From assembly GCF_001514215.1 (NCBI RefSeq), contig NZ_KQ948862.1, forward strand, positions 124,001 through 188,000: 64,000 nucleotides of DNA, written 5' to 3'. The notes beneath the pieces were generated by a model. It was not told the DNA's origin. It searched no databases and saw nothing but the letters and a program-made list of their open reading frames with translations. Numbering within the stretch: the first letter of the stretch is position 1; every line of letters starts with the position of its first letter. Source of the stretch: Streptomyces bungoensis (GTDB lineage: Bacteria; Actinomycetota; Actinomycetes; Streptomycetales; Streptomycetaceae). Position numbers and translations under genes: made by a program. Shown here piece after piece: positions 1-7,583 of the stretch.

Positions 1-496
1 TTTCAATATCCCGATCGTCACCTTCCTGGACGTCCCCGGGTTCCTCCCCGGTGTCGACCAGGAGCACGGCGGAATCATCCGCCACGGCGCGAAGCTCCTC
101 TACGCCTACTGCAACGCGACCGTGCCGAGGATCTCGCTCATCCTGCGCAAGGCGTACGGAGGTGCCTACATCGTCATGGACTCCCAGTCGATCGGCGCCG
201 ACCTCACCTACGCCTGGCCGACGAACGAGATCGCGGTGATGGGCGCGGAAGGCGCCGCCAACGTCATCTTCCGCCGCCAGATCGCCGGCGCCGAGGACCC
301 CGAGGCCATGCGCCAGAAGATGGTCAAGGAGTACAAGGCCGAGCTGATGCACCCGTACTACGCGGCCGAGCGCGGCCTCGTGGACGACGTCATCGACCCG
401 GCGCAGACCCGCGAGGTACTGGTCAAGTCGCTGGCCATGCTGCACACCAAGCACGCCGACCTGCCGTCCCGCAAGCACGGCAACCCGCCGCAGTAA
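1..496 (+). CDS. accB: Acyl-CoA carboxylase beta subunit (carboxyltransferase), 3' part
   Basis: The open frame begins before the window at base 2 and ends with TAA at 494-496, giving the last 164 residues. It contains the carboxyltransferase core segments VPGFLPGVDQEHGGIIRHGA and LRKAYGGAYIVMDS typical of acetyl/propionyl-CoA carboxylase beta chains. These enzymes move a carboxyl group from carboxybiotin to acetyl- or propionyl-CoA, supplying malonyl- or methylmalonyl-CoA for fatty acids and polyketides in the cytoplasm. The small epsilon subunit gene follows 35 bases later, which is the usual arrangement in Streptomyces and supports an AccB or PccB identity. Which acyl-CoA is preferred cannot be judged from this end of the protein. 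Confidence 0.93.
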   Translation, partial: FNIPIVTFLDVPGFLPGVDQEHGGIIRHGAKLLYAYCNATVPRISLILRKAYGGAYIVMDSQSIGADLTYAWPTNEIAVMGAEGAANVIFRRQIAGAEDPEAMRQKMVKEYKAELMHPYYAAERGLVDDVIDPAQTREVLVKSLAMLHTKHADLPSRKHGNPPQ

Positions 497-531
497 CCCT
501 GCGGACACCTCTTCCACGGAGACTGACACCC

Positions 532-720
532 ATGGACAACGCTGAGATCCGCGTCGAGAAGGGCCACGCCGAGCCCGAAGAGGTCGCCGCCATCACGGCC
601 GTCCTCCTGGCCCGCGCGGCCGCCGCCCCCTCCGCCCCGGTGCACCGCGCCCGCCGCAGGGCCGGCTGGCGCCGCCTGGAGCGCGAGCCCGGCTTCCGCG
701 CCCCGCACAGCTGGCACTGA
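532..720 (+). CDS. accE: Acyl-CoA carboxylase epsilon subunit
   Basis: This 62-residue protein starts MDNAEIRVEKGHAEPEEVAA and ends REPGFRAPHSWH. It matches the short, poorly conserved epsilon subunits of actinobacterial acyl-CoA carboxylases, which typically have an acidic N-terminal segment, an Ala-rich middle and a terminal W-x(n)-RAP.SW-like end. Epsilon binds the alpha-beta complex and raises activity. It lies 35 bases after the beta subunit with a GGAG ribosome site upstream, so the two are co-transcribed, and a perfect hairpin terminator follows at 733-768. Identification rests on context as much as on sequence. Confidence 0.88.
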   Translation: MDNAEIRVEKGHAEPEEVAAITAVLLARAAAAPSAPVHRARRRAGWRRLEREPGFRAPHSWH

Positions 721-732
721 TCCCGCACGCGG

Positions 733-768
733 ACGAAGGGCCCCTCTCGAAAGAGAGGGGCCCTTCGT
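733..768 (+). terminator. Hairpin terminator after accE
   Basis: A perfect 16-bp stem (733-748 with 753-768) closes on a GAAA tetraloop 12 bases after the accE stop. No long T-tract follows, as is usual in Streptomyces. It also lies downstream of the minus-strand cvnD2 gene and may stop transcription both ways. Confidence 0.85.
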
Positions 769-804
769 GATGTCCGGGCGCGCCCCCGAAGGGGCGCGGA
801 ACGG

Positions 805-1386
805 CTACCGCAGCCGCGCCATCAACGCGTGCTCCACGAGGGTGATCAGCGCCGACTTGGCGTCCGCGCGGTGGCGGGCGTCGGTCGTGATGATCGGGGT
901 GTCGGGGCCGATCTGCAGCGCCTCGCGCACCTCGTCCGGCGAGTACGGCTGGTTGCCGTCGAAGCCGTTGAGGGCGATGACGAAGGGCAGACCCGAGTTC
1001 TCGAAGTAGTCGACCGCCGGGAAGCAGTCGGCGAGACGCCGGGTGTCCACCAGGACGATCGCGCCGATCGCACCGCGGACCAGGTCGTCCCACATGAACC
1101 AGAAGCGGTCCTGGCCCGGCGTGCCGAACAGGTACAGGATCAGGTCCTGGTCCAGCGTGATACGGCCGAAGTCCATGGCGACCGTGGTGGTCGTCTTGTC
1201 ACCGGTGTGGGTGAGGTCGTCGATGCCGGCCGAAGCGGACGTCATGACGGCCTCTGTGCGCAGCGGGTTGATCTCCGAGACAGCACCGACGAACGTGGTC
1301 TTGCCCACGCCGAAGCCGCCCGCCACCACGATTTTCGCGGAGGTGGTGGAGCGGGAAGGACCGCCGCTAGAGCTTGCGAAGTCCAC
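805..1386 (-). CDS. cvnD2: Conservon Ras-like GTPase CvnD
   Basis: This 193-residue small GTPase of the conservon type has a P-loop GGFGVGKTT at residues 23-31, a switch II-like FGTPGQDRFWFMW (replacing the usual DxAGQ), and ALNGFDG where a canonical NKxD base-recognition motif would be. In conservons CvnD is thought to be a peripheral membrane G-protein partner of the CvnA kinase-like protein. The GTG start at 1386 lies inside the end of cvnC (20-bp overlap), giving translational coupling. The protein differs from the second copy at 6096-6671 by only a few substitutions after the N-terminal dozen residues. Confidence 0.95.
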   Translation of the reverse strand: MDFASSSGGPSRSTTSAKIVVAGGFGVGKTTFVGAVSEINPLRTEAVMTSASAGIDDLTHTGDKTTTTVAMDFGRITLDQDLILYLFGTPGQDRFWFMWDDLVRGAIGAIVLVDTRRLADCFPAVDYFENSGLPFVIALNGFDGNQPYSPDEVREALQIGPDTPIITTDARHRADAKSALITLVEHALMARLR

Positions 1387-1936
1387 TGAGCACCCTTTCG
1401 AGCAGTGTCACGTCTGGCTGGCCACCGGCGTTCTCGTCGCCGCCGGGCTGATGGATGGCGACCAGGCCCGCCTCCGCCAAGTCGGCGACGAGGATCCTGG
1501 CCACGCCGAGGGGGATGGTCAGCAGCGCCGAGATCTCGGCGACCGACTTGATCTCCCGGCACAGGTTGCAGATCCGCTGATGCTCGGGCAACTGGCCCTG
1601 CATCTGGTGCGGAGCGGCGGTGGTGTGCACCAGCGCCTCGATGGCGAGCTGGTAGCGCGGGCGGGTCCGGCCGCCGGTCATGGCGTACGGACGCACCAGG
1701 GGGTTGTTGGCTGCCGAGGCCGGCGCCGGCTCGGGGCGGCGCTGCGGCTGGACCGGCTGGATCCGCGGGGCCGGCGGCTGGTCGTACGGCGAGGGGCCGG
1801 GGCCCTGCGGGGCGTACGGCTGCCGGTGGCCGGGGGAGGAGGGGAAGTTGTACCGGTTCGCCGAACCGTCGCCCTGGCCCTGTGCGGGGCCGTACGACCA
1901 GTTGCCCGAAGACGAACCGCCTGGGGGTGTTGCCAC
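1367..1936 (-). CDS. cvnC2: Conservon DUF742 protein CvnC
   Basis: This 189-residue protein has a Pro/Gln-rich N-terminal 70 residues (low complexity) followed by a DUF742 domain: PLVRPYAMTGGRTRPRYQL, a HQRICNLCREIKSVAEIS segment resembling a winged-helix core, and PLGVARILVADLAEAGLV. It ends LLERVLSGLRKL. DUF742 proteins are obligatory conservon partners that bind CvnD and CvnA in published work on conservons. A strong GGAGGAGG ribosome site precedes the GTG start. Compared with the second CvnC (132 residues), this copy carries a much longer N-terminal extension; the domain itself is closely similar. Confidence 0.93.
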   Translation of the reverse strand: MATPPGGSSSGNWSYGPAQGQGDGSANRYNFPSSPGHRQPYAPQGPGPSPYDQPPAPRIQPVQPQRRPEPAPASAANNPLVRPYAMTGGRTRPRYQLAIEALVHTTAAPHQMQGQLPEHQRICNLCREIKSVAEISALLTIPLGVARILVADLAEAGLVAIHQPGGDENAGGQPDVTLLERVLSGLRKL

Positions 1937-2030
1937 TTTCTCCTCCTCCGACCGTGCCGGGCACCCATACGTGTGGAGCCGCGTCCCGAAACCTTACGGT
2001 GCCGGGACGCGTATACGCACCGTTCGCCTG

Positions 2031-2444
2031 TTAGTTGAGAAGGCTCCCCTGGAGCTCCGCGCGGAGATCCGGGGTGAGAACCGTTCCCGCGCGGTCCACC
2101 AGAAGGGCCATCTCGTACCCGATGAGGCCGATGTCCGCTTCCGGGTGGGCCAGTACCGCCAGCGACGAACCGTCGGAGATGGACATGATGAAGAGGAATC
2201 CCCGCTCCATCTCCACAACCGTCTGGTTCACACTGCCGCCCTCGAAGATGCGGGAGGCGCCTGCCGTCAGAGACGTCAGACCGGAGGCGACGGCCGCGAG
2301 CTGGTCGGCGCGGTCGCGCGGAAAGCCTTCGGACATCGCCAGAAGGAGTCCGTCGGCGGAGACCACCACCGTGTGGGACACCCCCGGGGTGTTGTCCACG
2401 AAGTTGGTGATCAACCAGTTCAGGTTCTGTGCCGCCTGGCTCAT
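2031..2444 (-). CDS. cvnB2: Conservon roadblock/LC7 protein CvnB
   Basis: This 137-residue roadblock/LC7-fold protein starts MSQAAQNLNWLITNFVDN and includes GVSHTVVVSADGLLLAMSEG and the ASGLTSLT helix typical of bacterial roadblock proteins, which act as partners of Ras-like GTPases. An in-frame GTG three codons upstream (2453) is an alternative start lying one base after the cvnA stop. The first ~30 codons are identical at DNA level to the other cvnB copy. A 94-base gap separates it from cvnC. Confidence 0.95.
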   Translation of the reverse strand: MSQAAQNLNWLITNFVDNTPGVSHTVVVSADGLLLAMSEGFPRDRADQLAAVASGLTSLTAGASRIFEGGSVNQTVVEMERGFLFIMSISDGSSLAVLAHPEADIGLIGYEMALLVDRAGTVLTPDLRAELQGSLLN

Positions 2445-2454
2445 CGGGCTCACA

Positions 2455-5400
2455 CTAACGCTCCTGGTTGTAGGTGCTGTCAGGACCGAAGCCCTGGCCG
2501 TTCGTTTCACTGCCGCCTGCGCTGCGTCCGCGCTGGACGCCTCGGCGCAGGTTGCTCAGTCGGCCCCGGACGTCCTCCGGGGCGCGGGAGACCTGTGGGC
2601 CTCCCTGCGGGGTGGTCTCGGCGGCGCCCTCGACCAGATTGGCCTTGGGTACCCGCCGCGGCAGGCCGGAGGCGGTGACCCCGCCTGCCTTGGGCTTGCG
2701 GAGCTGCGCCGCCTGCTGCCAGCGCTCGTCGTTCGCCGAACGCCAGTCGCTGTCGCCGTTCACCCCCGGGGAGTCCCCGGTGGCGGGAGCCGGCGCTTCC
2801 TGCCGCACGTGCGCCGTGCCGTTCGCGCCGCCGGCGCCGCTGGACCCGTTCGCGGATCCCCGGCGGGGCAGCCCGGCGTCGGTCAGCGCGTGGCCGGCCG
2901 GAGGGGTCGGTTCCGGACTGTCGAAGCCTACGTGGTCCCGCTCACTCGCGTCAGCGGCCTGCGCCGACTCCGCTTCCGGAGCGTACTGGGCCGGATAGCC
3001 GTTCTGGTAGCCGTTCTGCCGGGGCCAGTCGTCCTGGTAGGACCCGCCCTCGTAGGAACCGAAGGCGTCGGCCGCCGCGGAGGCGTGCTCCTCCTGGGCC
3101 GGCTCCGGGTAGCCGCCGCCGGCGGAGAAGCCGTCGTTCCGGGGCAGGCCCTCGCTCGGCGCGTAGAACTGCTCGTCGTACGGCTTCTCGTACGACTGCT
3201 CCTGGTACGCCTGCCGGGGCTGCTCCTGGTACTGCTGCTCCGGGTACGCCTGCTGCGGCTGCTCCTGGTACGCCTGCTGCTCGGTGTAGCCCGTACCGCT
3301 GCCGTCGTAGGCCGCCTGCCGGGCGTCGAACTCGTCGGCGTAGGCCTGCTCGGGGCTCTCCTGCCGGGGCTGCTCCGGCTGGCCGTGCGACTGCGACTCC
3401 AGGGCCGCGCGGCGCTCCTCGCGCAGCAGCGAGCGGCCGACCGGGTCGAGCTCGCGGATGTCGTCGGGGACGTCCGCGTAACGGCTGTCGTCGAAGCCCA
3501 GCTCGGCGGCGGTGCGCAGCGGCGGCTGCTGGTGCTGGAAGCTCTCGCCCGGGAACTGCTGCTCCGGGATGATCTGCGAGACCGTGAACTCCTCGCGGTC
3601 CAGCGGCGCCTCGCCGCCACCGCCGTGCGTGATCGCGTCCGGCAGCATGACCAGGGAGGTCGTACCGGCCTGCTCGCCCGAGGGGCGCAGCTGGACCCGG
3701 ATGCCGTGCCGGTCGGACAGCCGGCCGACCACGAACAGGCCCATGCGCTGGGAGATCGCGGCGTCCACGGTCGGCGGGTTGGCCAGCTTGTGGTTGATGT
3801 CCGCGAAGTCCTCGGCGGTCAGGCCGATGCCCTTGTCGTGGATCTCGATCATCACGCGGCCGTCCGGCAGACGGGTCGCGGTGACCCGGACCTTCGTCTG
3901 CGGCGAGGAGAACGTGGTGGCGTTCTCCAGCAGCTCGGCCAGCAGGTGCACGAGGTCGGTGACCGCGCGGCCGTGGATGTCGGCCTCCGGTACGCCGGAC
4001 AGCTCGATGCGCTCGTACTGCTCCACCTCGGAGGAGGCGGCGCGCAGCACGTCGACCAGCGGGACCGGCTGGTCCCAGCGGCGGCCGGGCTCCTCGCCCG
4101 CGAGGACCAGCAGGTTCTCGCCGTTGCGGCGCATACGGGTCGCGAGGTGGTCCAGCTTGAAGAGGTTCTCCAGCTGGTCCGGGTCGGCCTCGTTGTTCTC
4201 CAGGTCGGTGATCAGGGTCAGCTGGCCCTCGATCAGCGACTGGTTGCGGCGCGACAGGTTGGTGAAGATCGCGTTGATGTTGCCCCGCAGCAGGGCCTGC
4301 TCGGCGGCGAGCCGGACGGCCTCGCGGTGGACCTGGTCGAAGGCCCGGGCGACCTCGCCGATCTCGTCCGTCGAGGTGATCGGGATGGGCGCCACCCGGG
4401 TGTCGACGCGGCCCGGGTCGGTCCGGGACAGCTGGTCGACCAGCATCGGCAGGCGCTGTTCGGCGATGCCGAAGGCGGCGTTGCGCAGCTGGCGCATCGA
4501 GCGGCTCATCTGCCGGGCCACGGTGCCGGCCAGGATGAACGCGAGCAGCAGGGCGACCACGACGATCGCACCCGTGATGATCGCGGAGGTCTTGGCGTCG
4601 TCGGCGATACCGGAGGCCTCGCTCACCGCCTTGTCGGCGAGGTTCGACTCCAGCTGGCGGTAGCCCTTGTACTTCAGGCTGTTGACCGTCCACCAGTTGT
4701 CGGCGGTGATGCCCTTGGCGGCGAGCGCCTGGCGGGTGAGCGGGTCGGTGTCCTTCAGCCCGGCCAGCATCGTGACCATCGTCTCCGGCTTCGCCGGCGG
4801 CGCGACGTACTTCGGGTCCTGCTGCTTGGCCTGCGTGACCAGCGCGGCGCCCTGCGTCTTGATCTGCTGCTTGACGGCGTCGAGGTTCTGCGCGTCCTCC
4901 TCGGTGCCACCGCCGAGGTACTCCTCCAGAGCGATGCGCTCCAGGTAGGCGTAGGCGGACAGGGAGACCCGCTGGGTCGCCAGGTTCGGGGCGTCCGGGC
5001 CGGGCTTGACCAGCATGTGCATGCCGATCGAGCGCTCCAGGGACAGCGCCGCCTTGGTGAGCGACATGGCGTAGACGGTGCGGCCGTAGGAGGTGATGTT
5101 GCCGGTGCCCAGACCGAGTTCGTTGGCGAACTCCATCAGGGGGTGGGCCACCTCGACGTAGCCCTCTTCGGTCTGTACGCCCGTGGTCTTGTCGGTGTAG
5201 GCGACCTGGCGCAGGGTCTGCAACCGGGGCTCGACCTTGCGGAACCCGGTCAGCCGGCGCTTCAGGCCCGCCTTGTCCGGCATGCTCTGCGCGGCGCGGT
5301 CGAACGCGTCGGCGGCGAGGTCCGTCTGCTTGCGGGCGTCGATGACGACCTGCTTGTTCTTCCCCAGCAGGATAGGGGCCGCGGTGACGTCACGCTCGTT

Positions 5401-5715
5401 CTCGAGGGCGTCGGCGTAGCCGAGGGCGGCCTGTACCAGGCGGGCGGTGTTCTCCGCGTCCCGGGCCTGCTGCCAGGTGTCGATCGAGTTCTTCACCTGG
5501 AAGCCGCCCATGACGAGGCCGACCGCCACGGGTATGAGCAGGATCGCGTTCAGCCGGGTCGGCACGCGCCAGTTGCGCGGCGAGAAGCGGCCGCCGCTCT
5601 TCGCGGGTGCGACCGCGGGCTCCGCGCCGGTCACGGGGGTGGGCGCCGCAGCGCGCGGCGGCGGGGTGAAGTTGCCCCGCGCCGACGGCTCGGGACCGTT
5701 CTTGCTTCGCCTCAC
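2455..5715 (-). CDS. cvnA2: Conservon sensor-kinase-like protein CvnA
   Basis: This protein of about 1086 residues heads the conservon. It has a short cytoplasmic N-terminus, a membrane segment near residue 60 (ILLIPVAVGLVMGG), an extracellular helical sensor region of nitrate/nitrite-sensing type, a second membrane segment near residue 380 (IITGAIVVVALLLAF), a HAMP linker, and a histidine-kinase-like ATPase with N-box HLLAELLENATTFSSP (~597) and G1 EIHDKGIGL (~628). After residue ~700 it turns into a Gln/Tyr/Glu-rich tail with repeated QEQP.QAYPEQ units, then ends in a conserved SGLPRRVP...RAPEDVRGRLSNLRRG motif. The GTG at 5715 was chosen because the upstream frame lacks protein character and an AGAGG site precedes it. 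CvnA proteins are orphan kinase-like sensors without a neighbouring response regulator. Confidence 0.93.
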   Translation of the reverse strand: MRRSKNGPEPSARGNFTPPPRAAAPTPVTGAEPAVAPAKSGGRFSPRNWRVPTRLNAILLIPVAVGLVMGGFQVKNSIDTWQQARDAENTARLVQAALGYADALENERDVTAAPILLGKNKQVVIDARKQTDLAADAFDRAAQSMPDKAGLKRRLTGFRKVEPRLQTLRQVAYTDKTTGVQTEEGYVEVAHPLMEFANELGLGTGNITSYGRTVYAMSLTKAALSLERSIGMHMLVKPGPDAPNLATQRVSLSAYAYLERIALEEYLGGGTEEDAQNLDAVKQQIKTQGAALVTQAKQQDPKYVAPPAKPETMVTMLAGLKDTDPLTRQALAAKGITADNWWTVNSLKYKGYRQLESNLADKAVSEASGIADDAKTSAIITGAIVVVALLLAFILAGTVARQMSRSMRQLRNAAFGIAEQRLPMLVDQLSRTDPGRVDTRVAPIPITSTDEIGEVARAFDQVHREAVRLAAEQALLRGNINAIFTNLSRRNQSLIEGQLTLITDLENNEADPDQLENLFKLDHLATRMRRNGENLLVLAGEEPGRRWDQPVPLVDVLRAASSEVEQYERIELSGVPEADIHGRAVTDLVHLLAELLENATTFSSPQTKVRVTATRLPDGRVMIEIHDKGIGLTAEDFADINHKLANPPTVDAAISQRMGLFVVGRLSDRHGIRVQLRPSGEQAGTTSLVMLPDAITHGGGGEAPLDREEFTVSQIIPEQQFPGESFQHQQPPLRTAAELGFDDSRYADVPDDIRELDPVGRSLLREERRAALESQSHGQPEQPRQESPEQAYADEFDARQAAYDGSGTGYTEQQAYQEQPQQAYPEQQYQEQPRQAYQEQSYEKPYDEQFYAPSEGLPRNDGFSAGGGYPEPAQEEHASAAADAFGSYEGGSYQDDWPRQNGYQNGYPAQYAPEAESAQAADASERDHVGFDSPEPTPPAGHALTDAGLPRRGSANGSSGAGGANGTAHVRQEAPAPATGDSPGVNGDSDWRSANDERWQQAAQLRKPKAGGVTASGLPRRVPKANLVEGAAETTPQGGPQVSRAPEDVRGRLSNLRRGVQRGRSAGGSETNGQGFGPDSTYNQER

Positions 5716-6016
5716 TCGACCAACAACCTCTCGGCGGTCGGCACCTACGTCGTGCCGCAGTCTCTCAGAGCCCGGTTCGCCACAGACCACTTGGGAGTAC
5801 GTCTTTGACTATTGGGCAGTTCAGGCATTCCAGCACGGGGCCGTGTGCACTTCCAAACAGTGGAAGCCGGGAGAGCAGCCCCTCGTGAGCCCCAGATAAA
5901 ACGGTCATAAAGAGCGAGCCCCGCCAAAAGACGGGGCGATCGTGCGCGCAGCGACACCGCCCGACCGCGTCGCGTGGCGGACTTCGGCGATTCCTCTGCC
6001 GAACTGTTATGAACAG
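5716..6016 (-). promoter_or_regulatory. Upstream region of the cvnA2 conservon
   Basis: This non-coding stretch separates the two conservons and must hold the promoter for cvnA2-D2 unless it is read from upstream. It has a small hairpin (GCCCCG 5918-5923 with CGGGGC 5932-5937). I could not pick a convincing -35/-10 pair. Short ORFs in it look like chance frames. Confidence 0.4.
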
Positions 6017-6052
6017 CGGAGCCGACCGTGTCAAAGGCCACAGCCGGCTCCG
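6017..6052 (-). terminator. Probable terminator after cvnD1
   Basis: CGGAGCCG (6017-6024) pairs with CGGCTCCG (6045-6052) across a 20-base loop, about 45 bases beyond the cvnD1 stop on the minus strand. It is a moderate hairpin and may let some transcription through to the next conservon. Confidence 0.5.
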
Positions 6053-6095
6053 TTCCGTTTACGACAACTGCCGTAGCGCACGTCGTGTTCGCGTG

Positions 6096-6671
6096 CTACC
6101 GCAGACGCGCCATCAGGGCGTGCTCGACCAGCGTGATCAGCGCCGACTTGGCGTCCGCGCGGTGGCGGGCGTCGGTCGTGATGATCGGGGTGTCGGGGCC
6201 GATCTGCAGCGCCTCGCGGACCTCGTCGGGGGTGTACGGCTGCTGGCCGTCGAAGCCGTTGAGGGCGATGACGAACGGCAGGCCGCTGTTCTCGAAGTAG
6301 TCCACGGCCGGGAAGCAGTCGGCCAGACGCCGGGTGTCCACGAGCACCACCGCGCCGATCGCGCCGCGGACCAGGTCGTCCCACATGAACCAGAAGCGGT
6401 CCTGGCCCGGCGTGCCGAACAGGTACAGGATCAGGTCCTGGTCCAGCGTGATACGGCCGAAGTCCATCGCCACCGTGGTGGTGGTCTTGTCCCCGGTGTG
6501 GGTGAGGTCGTCGATGCCCGCGGAGGCGGACGTCATGACGGCCTCCGTGCGCAGCGGGTTGATCTCCGAGACGGCGCCGACGAACGTCGTCTTGCCCACG
6601 CCGAAGCCGCCCGCCACCACGATCTTCGCGGAGGTGGTGGCCCGGCTCCCGTCAGAGCTTGCGAAGTCCAC
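6096..6671 (-). CDS. cvnD1: Conservon Ras-like GTPase CvnD, second copy
   Basis: This 191-residue GTPase is nearly identical to the copy at 805-1386 from about residue 11 onward. Visible differences include I/V, N/Q and S/T exchanges. The P-loop GGFGVGKTT is at residues 21-29, and the same non-standard FGTPGQ and ALNGFDG motifs are present. The GTG start overlaps the cvnC1 end by 20 bp, exactly as in the other conservon. A 104-bp block (6364-6467) is base-for-base identical to 1073-1176, implying recent gene conversion or strong constraint. Predicted role: G-protein output of the CvnA1 sensor complex at the membrane. Confidence 0.95.
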   Translation of the reverse strand: MDFASSDGSRATTSAKIVVAGGFGVGKTTFVGAVSEINPLRTEAVMTSASAGIDDLTHTGDKTTTTVAMDFGRITLDQDLILYLFGTPGQDRFWFMWDDLVRGAIGAVVLVDTRRLADCFPAVDYFENSGLPFVIALNGFDGQQPYTPDEVREALQIGPDTPIITTDARHRADAKSALITLVEHALMARLR

Positions 6672-7050
6672 TGAGCACCCTTTCGAGCAGCGTCACGTCC
6701 GGAGCGCCGCCGTTGTTCTCGTCGCCACCCGGCTGGTGGATGGCGACCAGGCCGGCCTCGGCGAGGTCGGCGACCAGGATCCGGGCCACACCGAGCGGCA
6801 TGGCCAGCAGCGCGGAGACCTCCGCGACCGACTTGACCTCCCGGCACAGGTGGCAGATGCGCTGGTGTTCCGGGAGCAGTCCCATCAGCGCTGCCGGGTC
6901 GGCCGTGGTGCTGATCAGCGCCTCGATGGCGAGCTGGTAGCGCGGCCGGGTCCGGCCACCGGTCATCGCGTACGGACGTACCAGCGGCTGGTCGCCCTCG
7001 TCCCCGTACGGCTCCGCGTACGGATCATGAGAGGCGGTGGGCGGGGTCAT
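6652..7050 (-). CDS. cvnC1: Conservon DUF742 protein CvnC, second copy
   Basis: This 132-residue DUF742 protein begins MTPPTASHDPYAEPYGDE and continues with PLVRPYAMTGGRTRPRYQL, the HQRICHLCREVKSVAEVS helix region and the LLERVLSGLRKL ending. The ATG at 7050 is preceded by a good GGAGG site at five- to six-base spacing; the longer upstream frame to 7269 looks non-coding. The protein is about 57 residues shorter than CvnC2 because it lacks the Pro/Gln-rich N-terminal extension. It lies 110 bases after cvnB1 and overlaps cvnD1 by 20 bp. Confidence 0.93.
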   Translation of the reverse strand: MTPPTASHDPYAEPYGDEGDQPLVRPYAMTGGRTRPRYQLAIEALISTTADPAALMGLLPEHQRICHLCREVKSVAEVSALLAMPLGVARILVADLAEAGLVAIHQPGGDENNGGAPDVTLLERVLSGLRKL

Positions 7051-7160
7051 GAATCCTCCGGGCGGGACAGCATGTCGATGAGTCGTGCCGTCTGACGGGG
7101 CCGTGGGGGGATTGTGGCGGCCGGACGGTGTTTTCGTGAGCTGGGTGGTGCCGGGGCCGG

Positions 7161-7574
7161 TCAGTGGAGCAGACTGCCTTGGAGTTCGGCACGCAGGTCC
7201 GGGGTGAGAACCGCCCCTGCGCGGTCGACGAGCAGTGTCATCTCGTAGCCGACGAGACCGATGTCGCACTCCGGGTGGGCCAGGACGGCGAGGGACGACC
7301 CGTCCGAGACCGACATCAGGAAGAGGAAGCCGCGCTCCATCTCGACGACCGTCTGCGCCACGTTGCCGCCCTCGAAGATCCGGGACGCCCCGGCCGTCAG
7401 CGAGGTCAGACCGGAGGCGACGGCCGCGAGCTGGTCGGCGCGGTCGCGCGGGAAGCCTTCGGACATCGCCAGCAGAAGGCCGTCGGCAGAGACCACCACC
7501 GTGTGGGACACCCCCGGGGTGTTGTCCACGAAGTTGGTGATCAACCAGTTCAGGTTCTGTGCCGCCTGGCTCAT
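7161..7574 (-). CDS. cvnB1: Conservon roadblock/LC7 protein CvnB, second copy
   Basis: This 137-residue roadblock protein is almost identical to CvnB2: the first half is the same and the second half differs at scattered positions (for example HPECDIG against HPEADIG, ending SLLH against SLLN). An 89-bp block at its 5' end (7489-7577) equals 2359-2447 exactly. The ATG at 7574 was preferred; an in-frame TTG three codons earlier sits directly after the cvnA1 stop. As in other conservons it probably regulates or scaffolds the CvnD GTPase. Confidence 0.95.
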   Translation of the reverse strand: MSQAAQNLNWLITNFVDNTPGVSHTVVVSADGLLLAMSEGFPRDRADQLAAVASGLTSLTAGASRIFEGGNVAQTVVEMERGFLFLMSVSDGSSLAVLAHPECDIGLVGYEMTLLVDRAGAVLTPDLRAELQGSLLH

Positions 7575-7583
7575 CGGACTCAA

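Noticed and set aside
3200-3310. Tandem repeat of GTACTGCTGCTCCGGGTACGCC-like units
   Set aside because: It is the coding sequence for the Gln/Tyr/Glu repeats of the CvnA2 tail and not an independent element.
2035-5808. Very long plus-strand open frame antisense to cvnA2
   Set aside because: It is a GC-rich shadow frame of a well-supported kinase-like gene; the translation is Val/Arg/Leu/Gly-rich without domains.
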